From: Bacillota bacterium
GTDB taxonomy: Bacteria; Bacillota; Clostridia; Acetivibrionales; DSM-27016
Assembly: GCA_023390115.1 (NCBI GenBank)
Contig: JAEWDM010000007.1
Span: forward strand, 1 to 64,000
Length of the DNA stretch: 64,000 bases
Reading direction: 5' to 3'
This document shows, in pieces, positions 24,401-28,771 of the stretch. The notes beneath the pieces are model-generated. The model was not told the DNA's origin. It ran no database searches and saw only the letters and a list, made by a program, of their open reading frames with translations. Each line of letters opens with the position of its first letter. Within the stretch, counting starts at the first letter, position 1. The position numbers and the translations under genes are program-made.

Positions 24401-27400
24401 CATGTCAACGACGCCCCCGTCCACCTCTATATCATAGCCTGTGGCATTATTTACCTTATCCCACCTTATTTCTATTCTATCCTTTACAGCGGTGGCAAGC
24501 ACTCCGCCCGGTGATGCGGGTATATTAGGGTTAATATTCAATATAAAAGCATCCATTGTTCCCAGATAGCTACCATTATATCCTCCGAAGGCATATATCT
24601 TCCCATCTATATACTGCGCGCCGGACAACCATCTTGCGGTTCTGGCGGGCACACCTGTCAGCCACGTATTTGACTGTGGATTATACTCCTCAACAGTATT
24701 AAGGTATGAGCTGTTCTGGCCGCCTATTACATAGATTCTTCCGTTTACCTCCACGGCTTTATGCCCCTGCCTCTGCGTAATAACTCCGCCCTTTACCGTC
24801 CATGTGTCTAAAGCGGGATCATACTCTTCAACTGTTTTTACGTAGCTTCCGTTATATCCGCCTATAGCATATAGCTTCCCGTTTGACGCAGAGAGAGCCA
24901 AGCCTGTCCGGGGTTGATTCAAGGATGCTTTTACGGTCCATGTGTCAGTATCAGGATCGTATTCCTCCACACTACTCTCCAGGGAACCTCCTACTGCATA
25001 TATCCTGCCGTTTACAACCGCCGTACCCATAAATGCTCTGGCTGTTGGCATATTCGCTTTGGCTGTCCATTTGTCCGTCAAGGGATCATACTCCTCGACT
25101 GATTTAAGGTATCCTGTTGAATTCTGTCCGCCTATGGCATATATTTTTCCATTCACCGTCTCTGCTCCAAGACCATACCTCTGAACAGACATACTCTGTT
25201 TTACAGTCCATTTGTCCTCCTTTGGATCATAGCTTTCGACAGAAGACAGGTAGCCGCTTGATGATGCCGCTCCTCCTATCGCGTATAATATTCCATCCAG
25301 CACCACAGATGCCGCTCCATGTCTTAAAGAAGACATGGAGGCTTTTGCGCTCCACTCTCCCCCTTCCGATTCAGCAGGATCGGAGGTGCTTTGGGTTATT
25401 ACTCCGGACCACGGACTCGTACCCGCGACATTCCTGGCCCGTACCCTGTATGTATGCGGAGTATTGCCGGAAAGCCCGGTGTGGCTGTACGATGTACTTG
25501 AGCTTACGCTTACAATCGTGCCGTCTACATCAACCTCATATCCTATACCCGCATCTACCACGCTGTCCCAATTAATGGTTATTGTGCTTTGAGATGCCGT
25601 GGCGTATATGTTTGCAGGAGTTAAAGGAGTATTGGAAGGTATATTCATTATATATTCCTTTACAGTGTTATAAGACACATCTCCATTGTAAGGACTTCCA
25701 TAATAATCCGCACCTCCCACGGCATATATCCTGCCGTCAACCTCAGCAGCTCCTATATAGCCCCTTGCCGCCCCCATATCAGGCCTCGAGAGCCATGTGT
25801 TGGATGATATATCATATTCATCCAGTATGCTAAGGTGGCTGCCGTCATACCCGCCTATCGTATAAAGCTTGTTTCCTGCCGACTCTATCCCGAAGTACGC
25901 CCTCGGATTGGGCATGCTGGTCTTTCTTATCCATTCATTCGAAGCAGGATCATATACCTCCACAGCGTTTACATATGTGCCGTTAAAGCCTCCGGCCGCA
26001 TAAATCCTGCCATTCACCTCAACAACTCCCGCGCCGGCCCTTTCCGTAGGCATAACAGCCCGTGAAGCCCATGTATTCTGTATTGGATCATACTCTTCAA
26101 TAGTTTTCAGATACCCTGAAGCGTTCTGCCCTCCAACAGCATATATCTTTCCACCGGCCTCCGCTGCCCCCAGCCTGTATCTTGCCGAAGACATAGCCTT
26201 TCTTGTTATCCATAGGTCTGTAGCCACGTCATACTCTTCCACTATACTAAGGTATCCGTTGCCGTTATACCCTCCTATTGCATATATTTTGCCGTTATAC
26301 GCCGCCACGGCCAGATCACCCCTAGCCGTAGGCATACTCCTTTTACTTGTCCATTTGTTTGTCAGGGGATCATATTGCTCAACTGTTGCCAGATACTCTT
26401 GGCCAATTGAGTACGAGTAATAATATGTACCGTTTGAGTTCTGGTGCCTAGTAGAGTATGTATATCTCCTGTATCCACCAACAGCATACAGCTTGCCGTC
26501 AACCTCAGCTATTCCCGCTCCATGGCGGGCTGTCGACAAGCTCTGTCTGGAGACCCATTCTCCCGTAGGATCCGGGCTGGAGGTCATTTGAACAAAAGGG
26601 GCGCTCCACTCGCTTATATTTCCTTTGGAATCCCTGTATCTTACTCTGTAGGTATGTCTGGTGTCTTGCGTGAGGTCTGTATGCGTATATGAGGTTGAAG
26701 AAGAATTATTTACAATCCCGCTGTCAACCTCTATATCGTAGCCAGCAGCCCCTGAAACAGCAGTCCATGCCACCGTAATCTGAGTTTCCTGAGCCATTGC
26801 ATAAATATATGTAGATATAGTATTCATAGTATAGGCTGATACCAGCGAACACCATGCACCCTCTCCGCTGGCATTTCTCACCCTTACGCGGAAGGTATGC
26901 GCCGTATCCGGATTAAGACCTGTGTACAAATATGATACAGTATTTCCCACATCTATTATTTCACCGTCAGCCTCCACCTGATAGCCTATCGTTGCCCCTA
27001 TTGAAGCATCCCAGATCACAGATATTGATTTGCTGCTTTCAGCAACAGCCTTTACCCCGTATGGCGCAATAGGGAGAGTAGGCTTGGTAACCGGCAAACC
27101 CCATACACCGCTGCCATCTTCGTAATTGGGACGTATCCTGTATGTATGGTTGGTATTCGGCTCCAGTCCGTCATGCACATATATCCTGTCAGAGCTATTA
27201 TTTACTACAAGCCCGTCCACTTCTATGTCATAGCTCAGCGCCCCGTGCATTTCATCCCATGTAACAGTAATTTTATCTGTAGAAGCAGTAAGAAATATAT
27301 TTCCCGTAAGCGTGGAGGCATTAATTTCATTGCTCCACATTCCTTCTCCAGCTTCATTCGTTGCCCTTACTTTATAATTATACTGCTTATTAGGCGCAAG

Positions 27401-28771
27401 TCCCGAGTGCTCATACCACGTGCCCTGTAAATTTTCAATTATTACTCCGTCGGCCCATAAATCATATCCTGTTGCCTCCGGTATGATATCCCAGCTTAAA
27501 ATTATGCTTTTCTCCCCTGAAACACCCGTAAGATTCTGCGGAATTCCGGGGAGCTCAACTTCTTCCTCTGCATATGTCCACTGGTTTATAGAACCACTCC
27601 ATTCACCCATTACATCCGAGTTCTTTGCTCTTACCCTGTAGCTATATTCAGTTAAAGGGCTTAACGCGGAATGAACATATTCGGCAGCACCTCCTGTATA
27701 TATAACCGCTCCATCAGCCTCAAGCTCATACTCTGAAGCTCCTTCAACATAATCCCATACAACCCTGATTTCCGTTGAGCTTAAGGCAACTGCCTCAATA
27801 TTCTGCGGAGCTCCCGGAGCGGTATCCGGTTCCTCTTCAGGCATAGTAGTTCCTGATACTTCTTCACTCCAGCCGCCGTCTCCCAAGGAGTTCTTTGCTC
27901 TTATCCTATATATGTGCACGCTTTCAGGAAGAAGTCCTTGATGCACATAAGCCGTATTAACTCCCATATCTATGACTTCCCCGTCCGCCTCAATGTCATA
28001 GCCGTCAGCTCCTTCAACCTGCTGCCACACAATCAGAATCGAACTGCTGCTCACTGCTGTGGCTGTAGCACTTCCGGGAATTCCGGGTATTTTCGCTTCA
28101 CTCTGTTCTGACTGCGTAATCGCCGAAGCCGTCTTGCTAAATTCACCCGCTCCATACAAATTCTTTGCTCTTACCCTATAGCTGTATTCAGTCGCAGCAC
28201 TTAAATCGGTGTGAATATATTCAGTATTGCTTCCCGTATATATAACTACCCCATCAATCTCAAGCTCATACTCGGAAGCATCATCAACATAATCCCACAC
28301 AACCCTTATTTCAGTTGAGCTCAATGAAGATGCCTGAATATTCTGTGAAATGCCCGGAGCCATACCTGGTTCCTCTTCAGCCAGAGTAGTCCCGGTTACT
28401 TCCTCGCTCCAGTCCCCAACTCCTAATGAGCTCTTTGCCCTGACCTTATATATATGCACGCTTTCGGGAGGAAGTCCTTCATGCACATAGGCAGTATTGA
28501 CTCCCATATCTATGACTTCTCCATCCACCTCAATGTCATAGCCATCAGCTCCTTCAGCCTGCTCCCACACAACCAGAGTTGAACTGCTGCTCACCGCCGT
28601 GGCTGTAATATTTCCCGGAATCCCAGGTGTTTTTGTTTCATTCTCTTCTGAAAACATCCGCGGTACATGCTCTTCTGCCATAACATCCATAGGTTCATAA
28701 ATCGCAGATAGAAATATAAGAAAAACCATAAGTAGAGAAATTGCCCTTCTGCTAAATACTTTTGCGCCCAA
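2423..28771 (-). CDS. Giant secreted Kelch/FN3/discoidin-domain protein, 8,782 residues
   Basis: One uninterrupted frame of 26.3 kb, roughly 0.95 MDa by the 110-Da rule. Residues 1-32 are a signal peptide (RR, then SLLMVFLIFLSAIY, cleavage likely after VMA). Residues ~48-735 hold 8 FN3 domains. Residues ~737-5797 hold 13 blocks of six Kelch repeats (each blade ending GKIYAIGG-like, then VEEYDP..D.W), joined by 12 single FN3 domains. Two of these FN3 domains (near 2956-3099 and 4216-4359) contain an inserted F5/8C domain. Residues ~5800-8069 are 28 FN3 domains, ~8070-8440 are helical, and ~8440-8782 are beta-rich repeats and Big_2-like domains. The start is TTG at 28771, six bases after an AAGGGGG ribosome site. 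There is no SLH, LPXTG, dockerin or C-terminal membrane segment. FN3, Kelch and F5/8C domains commonly bind carbohydrate or protein, so a surface or matrix adhesin is the likeliest role; the true function is unknown. Confidence 0.93.
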   Translation of the reverse strand: MGAKVFSRRAISLLMVFLIFLSAIYEPMDVMAEEHVPRMFSEENETKTPGIPGNITATAVSSSSTLVVWEQAEGADGYDIEVDGEVIDMGVNTAYVHEGLPPESVHIYKVRAKSSLGVGDWSEEVTGTTLAEEEPGMAPGISQNIQASSLSSTEIRVVWDYVDDASEYELEIDGVVIYTGSNTEYIHTDLSAATEYSYRVRAKNLYGAGEFSKTASAITQSEQSEAKIPGIPGSATATAVSSSSILIVWQQVEGADGYDIEADGEVIDMGVNTAYVHQGLLPESVHIYRIRAKNSLGDGGWSEEVSGTTMPEEEPDTAPGAPQNIEAVALSSTEIRVVWDYVEGASEYELEADGAVIYTGGAAEYVHSALSPLTEYSYRVRAKNSDVMGEWSGSINQWTYAEEEVELPGIPQNLTGVSGEKSIILSWDIIPEATGYDLWADGVIIENLQGTWYEHSGLAPNKQYNYKVRATNEAGEGMWSNEINASTLTGNIFLTASTDKITVTWDEMHGALSYDIEVDGLVVNNSSDRIYVHDGLEPNTNHTYRIRPNYEDGSGVWGLPVTKPTLPIAPYGVKAVAESSKSISVIWDASIGATIGYQVEADGEIIDVGNTVSYLYTGLNPDTAHTFRVRVRNASGEGAWCSLVSAYTMNTISTYIYAMAQETQITVAWTAVSGAAGYDIEVDSGIVNNSSSTSYTHTDLTQDTRHTYRVRYRDSKGNISEWSAPFVQMTSSPDPTGEWVSRQSLSTARHGAGIAEVDGKLYAVGGYRRYTYSTRHQNSNGTYYYSYSIGQEYLATVEQYDPLTNKWTSKRSMPTARGDLAVAAYNGKIYAIGGYNGNGYLSIVEEYDVATDLWITRKAMSSARYRLGAAEAGGKIYAVGGQNASGYLKTIEEYDPIQNTWASRAVMPTERAGAGVVEVNGRIYAAGGFNGTYVNAVEVYDPASNEWIRKTSMPNPRAYFGIESAGNKLYTIGGYDGSHLSILDEYDISSNTWLSRPDMGAARGYIGAAEVDGRIYAVGGADYYGSPYNGDVSYNTVKEYIMNIPSNTPLTPANIYATASQSTITINWDSVVDAGIGYEVDVDGTIVSVSSSTSYSHTGLSGNTPHTYRVRARNVAGTSPWSGVITQSTSDPAESEGGEWSAKASMSSLRHGAASVVLDGILYAIGGAASSSGYLSSVESYDPKEDKWTVKQSMSVQRYGLGAETVNGKIYAIGGQNSTGYLKSVEEYDPLTDKWTAKANMPTARAFMGTAVVNGRIYAVGGSLESSVEEYDPDTDTWTVKASLNQPRTGLALSASNGKLYAIGGYNGSYVKTVEEYDPALDTWTVKGGVITQRQGHKAVEVNGRIYVIGGQNSSYLNTVEEYNPQSNTWLTGVPARTARWLSGAQYIDGKIYAFGGYNGSYLGTMDAFILNINPNIPASPGGVLATAVKDRIEIRWDKVNNATGYDIEVDGGVVDMGLEVSYSHTSLSRGTQHNYRVRARNVSGASAWTPLLVQWTADDEEGLGGEWTSKNPMLSLRSEASSAVANGKMYVIGGMDKAGSYLDSMEAYDPELDIWTLKPNMYTPRHRLGAAEANGKIYAIGGYNNTGYLRTVEEYDPQSGLWTRKSDMPTARADMAVVYAGGKIYAIGGETQRGVYTGTVEEYDPQSDTWSAKASMRVSRCNLAAVFTEGKIYAFGGITDGGAYGNTVEEYDIEAGIWTVKGGMSVQRQGSRAVAVNGRIYIAGGQTGSYSSVLEEYNPAKNTWITHVAMPTARCISGLEYIDGKIYAAGGYNGSYLSVVQAFILNVNPNTPAVPTGIIATAVKDRIDIRWDKVNNATGYEIEADGAVIDRGSNVSYSHTSLSPGTQHNYRVRAKNVSGSGEWSPMLVQWTADPEEGLGGEWTSKTSMLSLRSGSASAVVDGKMYVMGGMDKAGSYLDSMEAYDPELDIWTLKPNMYTPRHRLGSAEADGKIYAIGGYNATGYLATVEEYDPQSGMWTRKSDMPTARADMAVVYAGGRIYAIGGETQGGVYTGTVEEYDPQSDTWSAKASMRVSRCNLAAVFTEGKIYAFGGITDGGAYGNIVEEYDIEAGIWTVKGGMSVQRQGSRAVAVNGRIYIAGGQASSYSSVLEEYNPAKNTWLTHVAMPTARCISGLECIDGKIYAAGGYNGSYLSVVQAFILNVNPNTPAVPTGIIATAAKDRIDIRWDKVNNATGYEIEADGAVIDRGSNVSYSHTLLPSNTQHNYRVRAKNVSGAGEWSPMLVQWTADPQTEIGGEWAYKANMLSRRYAPAMAAAGGKAYLIGGSAALNSYTNTVEAYDPSTDKSVQKTGMSTERHGLAAVEADGRIYAIGGENSAGLLDTVEEYDPDTDTWTRKAGMNAPRAFMGAEEVNGKIYVMGGITTGGIYLNTVEEYDPHTDSWTVKASMHEARWGPATAAVNGRIYAIAGRNSGNTYCSTVEEYNPETGTWTVKGGVLTQRYGQRAVEVYGKIYVAGGYSSSGYLNLVEQYDPVSNTWITGTKAMQSQRSFPGIELLDNKIYVLGGISGSTYLNTAEVFILNMQSNIPAVPSGIIATATTGSISISWDAVNNAASYEVEADGAVVSTAETSFTGSGLVAATQHIYRVRSVNVGGKSEWSMPLVQYTADPASSVEGEWISENSLPSLRYGHMSEQAGGKVYVIGGYNGGYTGSVDMLEPELNRWASRTSMSVPRAYGAAAEIGGRIYVVGGTNGTPLALTEEYNPEEDVWTRKAGMPAGRYYLAAAALDGKLYAAGGYDGSSYLNTLEEYDPATDTWIQKAGMINSRAYHSLTACGDRMYAIGGYSAGGSYVATVEEYDPEEDVWTVKGGMDMARRQHGAAEAGGRIYIMGGYNADGYLSSVKEYDPARNTWLDKAGMPKAKHLLSVTAVNDKIYATGGTGSINYNSVEAFILDRPGNIPRTPENIVATATKDQISLVWNASVDASGYEVEADGGIIKVQREYSSNLCTIPGRALASSVYGSSYAASDAFDGSTSSYWWSLSTIPQWLGYDFEGDARVVNKYTITAHSTNSYPQSWSFEGSMDKTSWRVLDRQNAMSFGSYEKREFSFYNQIAYRYYRIYVTGSSNSSSYVRIAELEMMGLDCSYANTGLSADTQHYYRVRARNVAGASEWSPVLVQSTSDPGTEVKGEWMSRSDMLSARHSFASAQINGRIYAAGGKNGSSYQDGLEVYDPETDTWRQLAPMSSPREGLVMAESGGRLYAIGGRNSSGYVNIVEEYDPAADTWTIKANMPTARAYSAIAVIGSDIYVTGGYNGSYLSSVEVYRASSNTWTSLNDMPNARLRHALGTVNGKIYSMGGKNSSGYISIIEQYDPDSGIWATVGGMLSPRENPSVKNINGRLYVIGGNFPYVGSVEEYDTESNTWLVKESMKDSRSMLAIEQVGDRVFAMGGYNGSSSLAAVEEMILAYPSNIPEAPSGLLTTAAESSITVSWGAVSNASSYQIELDGGIIVNLTAASYSHTGLTPNTQHNYRVRAKNIAGTSPWSDVKAQWTSDPAELIDGEWMYKASMSSARYAPATAAVGSSLYVMGGRSGGSSYLNTVEEYNALADKWIPRKAMSAERAGLGAGEAGGRIYAIGGYNSSGVLDIVEEYDPISDMWTRKAAMPTPRYFMAVTELNGKIYATGGTAADGRYVNTVEEYDPQSDTWITRASMTEARSGHAAAAVNGKIYAIGGLNKSGIYSSTVEEYDPDTGIWTVKGGVSSLRSGHRAVEVYGKIYVAGGYSSNGYLSLVEQYDPVSNTWITGTKAMKSQRSFPGIELLDNKIYVLGGMSGSTYLNTAEVFILNMQSNIPAVPSGIIATATANSISISWDAVNNAASYEVEADGAVVPTAQTYFTGSGLVAATQHIYRVRAVNAGGASEWSMPLVQYTADPAASVEGEWLSDNSMPSLRYGHMSEQAGGKVYAIGGYSSGYIGSVDMFEPELNRWTPRTPMSVPRVYGAAAEIGGRIYVVGGTNGTPLALTEEYNPEEDVWTRKAGMPSGRYYLAAAALNGKLYAAGGYNGSSYLNTLEEYDPGTDTWTQRTGMVIARGYHSLTACGGRLYAIGGYGPDGSYVATVEEYDPERDAWTIKGGMDMARRQHGAAEAGGRIYIMGGYNADGYLSSVKEYDPARNTWLNKAGMPATKRFLGVTAINDKIYVTGGTGLINYGSVEAFILDRPGNIPRTPENIVATATKNQISLAWNASVDASGYEVEADGGIIKVQREYSSNLCTIPGRASASSVYSSSYAASDAFDGSTSSYWQSSSYVPQWLGYDFGSEPRVINKYAITAYSTSYYPQSWSFEGSMDGTSWRVLDSQNAMSFGSYEKREFSFYNQIAYRYYRIYVTGSNNGNSYVRIAELEMMGLDCSYANSGLSADTQHYYRVRARNIAGASEWSPVLVQSTSDPGTEVKGEWMSRTGMPTPRHAFGTAKIDGKIYAVGGLSGSAWQNKLEVYDPGTGIWQQMTPMSAPREGLVAAEAGGKLYAIGGRNSNGYLNTVEEYDPATCTWTRKAGMPTARAYAAAVQVNSKIYVTGGEDGEIINAVEVYDPSTDTWSRMNDMPYARTRHGLAALNGKIYAVGGIVLNNFISVVQEYNIDEDTWSTIGGMAWPRENLAVKEVNGRIYTMGGGSSYADTVDEYDPESNTWLAKGKMPTPRALLSIEQVGDRVFAIGGYNGSSSLGTVEELLLNAGSNTPAVPQTVIATATDKYVILSWDAVSNSSSYEVETDGGVISGITDTSYVHEGLSAATQHTYRVRSKNIAGVSAWSSLILQQTSNTGEQILGEWTDKAALPSARKGVASVPLNGKVYSIGGVNGTSYSDKAEQYDSQTNAWVSVKTMSVARAYLGAAELGGKIYAVGGYNGSAYLATVEEYDPDTNQWTRKASMSAPRAYFSIAAVNGRLYAVGGYSSSGYMSTVDEYDPVTDTWTAKSGMNMPRAYHTATALNGRIYAIGGLTRNNMYSKLVEEYNPESDTWIIRTQVISERRNAAAAEVNGRLYILGGSNSGGYLNTVEEYDPVTNTWLSNTSMPSKREYIAAAKIDKVVYVTGGNDGSVSGATEAFAIDVPVPQIPEDIIATATKDSIIIEWNAVNNASGYDIVVDGALIDNGTSVRYEHKGLSPGTTHYYMVRAKNISGASMWSSELAQSTSNPELEIKGEWISKTGMPVPRYGHAVVEMDGKIYALGGYSSQYISAAEQYSPSGNVWISKAPLTAVRAYHGAAELNGRIYVAGGFNGEYMGSVEEYNPETDSWTVKAAMKTPRAYHTLAAAGGKLYAIGGRNSSRYLSSVEEYDPALNQWTEKSSMPVEKAYHGSVVVDGTIYVMGGFNTGGYLRRVETYDPESGTWKTRAGMPFSKAYFGMAGVNGRIITVGGSNENGYLKSVEEYDPVSNTWLTKEPMLSARRYVAVGEAGGNLYVTGGENKGSLNIVEALILALPSNVPAVPSNIMATAASDKITLDWDPVDNATGYDIEVDGSIKSATSSTFIYQKLTPGTQYTFRVRSKNISGAGEWSEVLLQSTANPASAIKGEWVSRTAMPTRKYGNGLAAVNNKIYSIGGYDNSSYLNKTEEYDPSTGQWATKASMSTARAYGGVVHAGGRIYVIGGKSVIGYMNTVEEYDPATDTWKRKTGMSVPRAYAAAVVLDGRIFIMGGINDSGVLDSVEEYNPAEDKWTVRAGLLKARAYHDASVSDGKIYLMGGSDSKGYVRAIEEYDPQTGEWRLKGGVYTSRNNLSLETVGGRIYAMGGSAASGYLSTVEEYDPSSNTWLSSVSMPAGRYGMGTEATGWTIYAGGGNGSAPLNRLDAFILIPPGTPEIPQGLNGTAYETSIELAWMESENSASYDIEIDGQTIVNVSGLSYNSTDLVPGTQHTYRVRGRNAGGAGAWSNILVRWTLPSVPLDVQAVSTDNSVTVSWSASTGASGYEIEIDSVIRNCGSNTYYNYTGLLPGTQHSYRVRAKNSTSIGNWSSIAYKWTRPLVPSNFQAAATSTQVVLTWSASEGAEEYEIEVDGAIKDVVRATTFTYTGYTPNTSHTYRVRAKKQGEASDWSSLKTVSTLLSTPGNIKATATGSSVVVRWDLVNGATGYDIEVDGVEKSNGSGTSFAHQGLEPNTRHTYRVRAKDAAGTSLWSDLIEVWTKLDIPSNIVLVSNTYSITMTWNSVVGASSYEIEADGKVLDNTEATAYIHKELAPNTEHKYRVRAKNSSTASDWTSALTILTAPAMPLNVKASSTSTAINVSWDSVSGATGYDIEVDGAIKETVANPNCTHSGFAPNTVHSYRIRARNSGGVSAWTESVGVITLLNTPEGISLASTSDSITIMWSGVEGAESYELEKDGLVINTGIDTSYTHSGLDSGSQHTYRVRALGYRTESVWTSEIRQYTAPGIPSDISAVSTSNTVTVTWTAVFGATGYDVEIDGEVRETVQSPGCTHSGFESNTGHTYRIRARNSGGVSDWSDKLSIYTLLSAPGSITCISEGDSITVKWNAVAGATGYEIEVDGTAKDNGSNVMYTHTGLLSNTQHTYRIRAKNSLTASNWSGLVSRLSAPAVPSNINLTSTDTTITVSWNSASGATLYDIEMNGEVKEGVTGTSITYSGLASNKIYSCRIRSRNTGGTSFWSDFVQTSTRLATPGNVTAKALGSDILVSWDMVPYATGYDIEVDGAVINNEADITYIHSGVEKNTQHVYRIRSKNISAFSDWTAPVTVISASGIPSGIKAVSTSTSVTLTWDAVPGAAGYDIEINGAAIVNSNSSEKYIHQNLKPNTIYTYRLRSINAGGISNWSDSVSQRTLLSQPENIIFTIQGTGISMEWSPVEGASGYDIKVDDVEIDNGVNTKYTHNGLSPNSQHTYSIRAKNENVISQWTETATKLSAPAIPSGISASSTSTSVALAWRTVTGAVSYDILINGTDLVSNVSDTGYTHSKLTPSRMYTYKIRAANAEGTSNWSEETSLWTLLETPGNVKTMVEGTTVTVTWDSVPDAAYYQVDINGIVLNAGSGTVYTHTGVAPQTQYIYRIKAKNASTESEYSAAASQLTVPAIPEIVSTSATSSSIKVAWNRVDGATGYILEIDRASEVNISGLSYLHEELEASSLHSYRVRSKNLSGASDWSEAVIKSTAPETPHIASIISDDTSVSLSWGKCEGAEGYIVEVDGTEIDNGNGTAYVHTGLAPGTQHTYRIRAWNGGGESNWSAKTVKWTLPSVPQVLNTQRDTNSVTLLWTSDGASGYDVWADGAIKDNGPSTTYVHNELSPNTKHTYKIRSKNSEGTSQWSSEVSIWTLLGTPSGITAQASANSITITWNQVPGASGYDIETDGKVIDNNGMTNFIHGGLGANTQHYYRVRARNEQGTGNWSPKIAQWTSPQIPVNLNATSAANSIRVTWDTIEGVSGYDVKVNNGDIIDNGTNTEYQKSGLEPDTEYKFMVRSRNAGAVSEWKSISVYTLLGVPSDITFSSSSTGITVAWGSVGGATAYDVEADGQAIGNGMDTSFAHGGLLPNTPHTYRIRSRNNLRMGEWSSLVTRYTAPPPPDSIEVVAISDTAITIAWDAAEGAIAYYIEVDGNLIYNGSSTSYVHTGLVPGIRHSYRVRSSNANGMSDWSAITTNSTLPAAPLGIVATSLSNSITLTWNEVQGALGYDVWVDGEEVDNGADTFYVHTGLMPNTGHTYKVRTYNESGISSWSTETVKFTLPRIPANLSAVAEDTKITVTWGAVSGITGYDIEVDGRIIYNGTAVSYIHTGLTPGVKHIYRVRAKASENGEWSAPLSIMAVPSIPVNVRTAAKDSEITVTWNAASGAEKYEIEADGNIIGGIVDTSYSHKNLLPSTQHTYRVRAGNSGGWGGWSAIITKSTLPATPSGLAAVAGDTEITLSWSEADGATGYDISADGVIIYNIEAITYTHNQLMPNTLHMYKIRSRNSVTVGSWSEVLEVTTSLLTPENLNGTALEDSIILKWDGVEGAAGYVVEADGVEFEGITGTSHIHAGLTPGTKHTYRVKAYNAQASSKWGQVLEKWTLPEAPSDLRASSTSTQITLSWTEVNGALGYEIQADNSIIDTGTAVSYVHSGLAPYTSHIYRVRAKNESGPGGWSNQLDYMTKEPVIEIGIELGELEAEISDLSTQDKINSAQLRLDSIRAKIKALHNEDDMLALLQRADAVQAIINDAQRLINAKVAVSQAESAVVYAEKNRTLSSILAAQDLIDQALSKVNNLPDGAEKDILKEKLNSLQNRLYIVKISGNLDDIKALIVNVTNIGEINNIQSIIDQTVIIINSLPEGEERERLEREVNIGQANVNIGHIGLLVQNITNIGEVNKIQSMIDQTIVLINTLPEDARWPLLEKVNIGQINLNIGHIGLLVQNITNIGEVNNIQSIIDQTIVLINGLPEGETKSGLKLRLEVLQVKVIIAFAEFKVKMLEEMSLDLTTREKVENTQIFLNEVRHLVEQLTEGNEKSLLIKRIDEVQEKINIAIVEEPIITVDIQGPTNSDVTVTIENWGNAVVKNYRIDNGAWKEYLSPVIMQQNGLIEAQGISATGYLSGIASIIIDNIDRIPPPVPVLIPDTTESTSESVTVDITNWGDAQIKRYRVNSGEWQEYMSPVSVADNALIEAVGIDAAGNWSEIGYLEISNINKMPVSIKINEPAEEVFRVGTKLQLTVTATFENGNVVSPYEQIKWKSSSSSIAQVNKDGVVTALKSGTVTIYALDSKNNQLTSSIFLRTSHLIALYMDVNKSSLRAGETAIAKTYGLFSSGYNVFYEQYNGVIWSSSHPEILEIDQNGLIKVENYNKSYSTYVTVKAIDRHNSSVYCTKQISVRK
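3720..4110 (-). repeat. Helical repeats of 54-55 residues
   Basis: Three copies of IGLLVQNITNIGEVNKIQ.. followed by IDQTIVLIN.LPEG lie 162 and 165 bases apart (3751, 3913 and 4078). They are predicted helical and part of a longer helical region (3450-4560). The ID...I..LPEG...L...L..VQ pattern is reminiscent of the helical modules following Cry-toxin-like and surface-protein Ig domains; that assignment is weak. Confidence 0.65.
4570..11360 (-). repeat. Array of 28 tandem FN3 domains
   Basis: About 81 residues per domain with the core W....GA.GY(D/E)IE.DG......T.Y.H.GL.P.T.H.YR(V/I)R..N......WS. Domains about 4 to 15 alternate between two linker types, (L)xTPGNI/TPEGI and AP.IPS.I, which points to repeated duplication of a two-domain unit. 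No enzyme signature is present. Confidence 0.88.
15695..16125 (-). other. F5/8C (discoidin) domain inserted in an FN3 domain, copy 2
   Basis: Same domain and same insertion point as the copy at 19475-19905, 3,780 bases away, with a few residue changes near the predicted binding loops (for example WQSSSYVPQW in place of WWSLSTIPQW). Confidence 0.85.
19475..19905 (-). other. F5/8C (discoidin) domain inserted in an FN3 domain, copy 1
   Basis: About 143 residues with ASDAFDGSTSSYW, PQWLGYDF, WSFEGSMD, RYYRIYVTG and RIAELEMMG, the usual F5/8 type C order, flanked by Cys residues (NLC and LDC) that could form a disulfide. It interrupts the FN3 domain between GGII and the SYANTGL strand, so the host fold is split and resumes. 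Confidence 0.85.
22007..24256 (-). repeat. Two-copy tandem repeat of exactly 1,125 bases
   Basis: Copy one is 23132-24256 and copy two 22007-23131, each one propeller plus one FN3 domain (375 codons). The copies are nearly identical, for example the stretches starting at 22962 and 24087, so this looks like the most recent duplication in the gene. Confidence 0.88.
26570..28640 (-). repeat. Eight N-terminal FN3 domains
   Basis: Each is about 86 residues with the pattern P..P.NI.A.A.SS..I.V.W......Y.IE.DG...D.G....Y.H..L.....Y.YRVRA.N..G.G.WS. Domains 1-2 and 3-4 are closely alike (both begin PGIPG then PG.(S/P)QNI, with VNTAYVH and EYELE), so a two-domain segment was duplicated. Domains 5-8 are more divergent. 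Confidence 0.85.
28676..28771 (-). other. Signal peptide of the giant protein
   Basis: Residues 1-32: charged start (K4, R8, R9), a hydrophobic core of about 15 residues and an Ala at the likely cleavage point (DVMA/EEH). It predicts Sec-dependent export. Confidence 0.85.

Larger units (their letters stand above)
11380..26563 (-). repeat. Thirteen six-bladed Kelch propellers alternating with single FN3 domains
   Basis: Each propeller begins with a GEW tripeptide, and these lie at 26563, 25360, 24256, 23131, 22006, 20875, 19339, 18226, 17095, 15559, 14446, 13330 and 12220. I counted six blades in each block that I checked by hand (2, 3, 7, 11, 12, 13), which would give about 78 Kelch motifs in all. 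A blade reads M..AR....A.V.GKIYAIGG......(V/L)EEYDP.TD.WT.K. A single FN3 domain ending in WS..L.Q.TS/TADP links one propeller to the next. Confidence 0.9.

Noticed and set aside
11380..26563. Regularly spaced repeats that could suggest CRISPR or satellite DNA
   Set aside because: The spacing is in whole codons and translates to Kelch blades and FN3 domains; there are no constant short repeats with unique spacers.
2982..28111. Many plus-strand open frames of 60-280 codons lying opposite the giant gene
   Set aside because: They are mirror frames created by the repetitive, biased codons of the minus-strand gene. They have no ribosome sites or recognisable domains and repeat with the Kelch units.
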